A stretch of DNA of 21,290 nucleotides. Origin: Oscillospiraceae bacterium (GTDB taxonomy: Bacteria; Bacillota; Clostridia; Oscillospirales; Acutalibacteraceae). Position 1 is the stretch's first letter. Every line of letters begins with the position of its first letter. The stretch is taken from contig CADBPL010000272.1 in NCBI GenBank assembly GCA_902796535.1, positions 1-21,290 of the forward strand, written 5' to 3'. The position numbers were made by a program, and so were the translations under genes. The notes under the pieces were generated by a model. The model made no database searches. It was not told the DNA's origin and was given only the letters and a program-made list of their open reading frames with translations. Of the stretch, positions 21,204 through 21,290 are shown piece after piece.

Positions 21204-21290
21204 TAAGTAACCGCTGATTAAATCGCGGTGTGCAGATTGGCGAGAGGATTTTTCGTCAGATGAAACAAAAAACGCAGGCAATACTTGGTG
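21204..21290 (+). repeat. Left part of the same MITE-like dispersed repeat, cut by the window edge
   Basis: Begins with TAAGTAACC and runs 23 bp (21204-21226) as the inverted partner of 79-101 (21/23 match). Weaker inverted similarity continues for about 30 bp more: GCA and GAG-ATTTT-CG blocks at 21231-21258 recur, inverted, at 50-75. The last 21 bases (21270-21290) equal 1-21. It carries no gene and sits just upstream of the anchored methyltransferase start. Confidence 0.75.

Noticed and set aside
1..21290. Circular plasmid or phage genome, suggested by the 21-bp end overlap
   Set aside because: The overlap lies inside a dispersed repeat and there are no replication, partition, mobilisation or phage genes; the content is chromosomal metabolism.

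Overview
The window looks like a chromosomal contig from a GC-rich, low-oxygen Firmicute, most likely a gut clostridium of the Oscillospirales type. The lineage is an inference. It rests on strong Shine-Dalgarno sites, sigma-A promoters with 16-17 bp spacers, intrinsic terminators, a glycine riboswitch, and a fermentative gene set (D-lactate dehydrogenase, LacZ, lar genes). There is no rRNA, tRNA, CRISPR array, transposase, phage or plasmid replication gene. Both ends of the window lie inside a dispersed MITE-like repeat, and the last 21 bases repeat the first 21, which probably explains why the contig stops there.

Layout. 1-1.3 kb: repeat, then an Eis-like GNAT acetyltransferase (-). 1.4-2.1 kb: a CatA-like acetyltransferase (+), divergent from the GNAT gene across an 18-bp perfect palindrome. 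2.2-3.3 kb: a CDF metal exporter (-), divergent from a GPH-family sugar:cation symporter at 3.5-5.4 kb (+) that has an unusual ~120-residue extracytoplasmic insert. 5.4-7.3 kb: a glycine riboswitch with an intrinsic terminator, controlling an AGCS glycine/alanine symporter (+). 7.4-10.2 kb: larB-larC-larE (-), which makes the nickel-pincer nucleotide cofactor; no larA is present. 10.3-11.05 kb: two small, translationally coupled membrane proteins of unknown function (-). 11.1-12.2 kb: a GT4 glycosyltransferase (-). 12.4-13.2 kb: a secreted beta-propeller-like protein (-). 13.4-15.1 kb (+): an XRE helix-turn-helix domain joined through one membrane segment to a complete family I.5 (Geobacillus L1-like) lipase domain. 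15.1-18.1 kb: a GH2 beta-galactosidase (-). 18.3-19.4 kb: a D-lactate dehydrogenase (+) with a cysteine-rich tail. 19.8-21.2 kb: a two-gene methyltransferase operon (-), whose second member in the sequence (first transcribed) is membrane-anchored.

How the genes may work together. Sugar handling (GPH symporter, LacZ) and lactate chemistry (D-LDH, lar cofactor genes) fit a saccharolytic fermenter that makes D-lactate and has a nickel-dependent 2-hydroxyacid racemase or epimerase encoded elsewhere. The glycine unit is self-contained: a riboswitch reads glycine and a symporter moves it. Most other genes are single-gene transcription units with their own near-consensus promoters.

The most unusual item is the HTH-TM-lipase fusion. 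Its catalytic triad and all four zinc ligands are kept, but the family's calcium site is replaced. It diverges from the secreted propeller gene over a shared 221-bp region. The riboswitch leader also shows a clear alternative pairing between the terminator and a segment in front of the aptamer.
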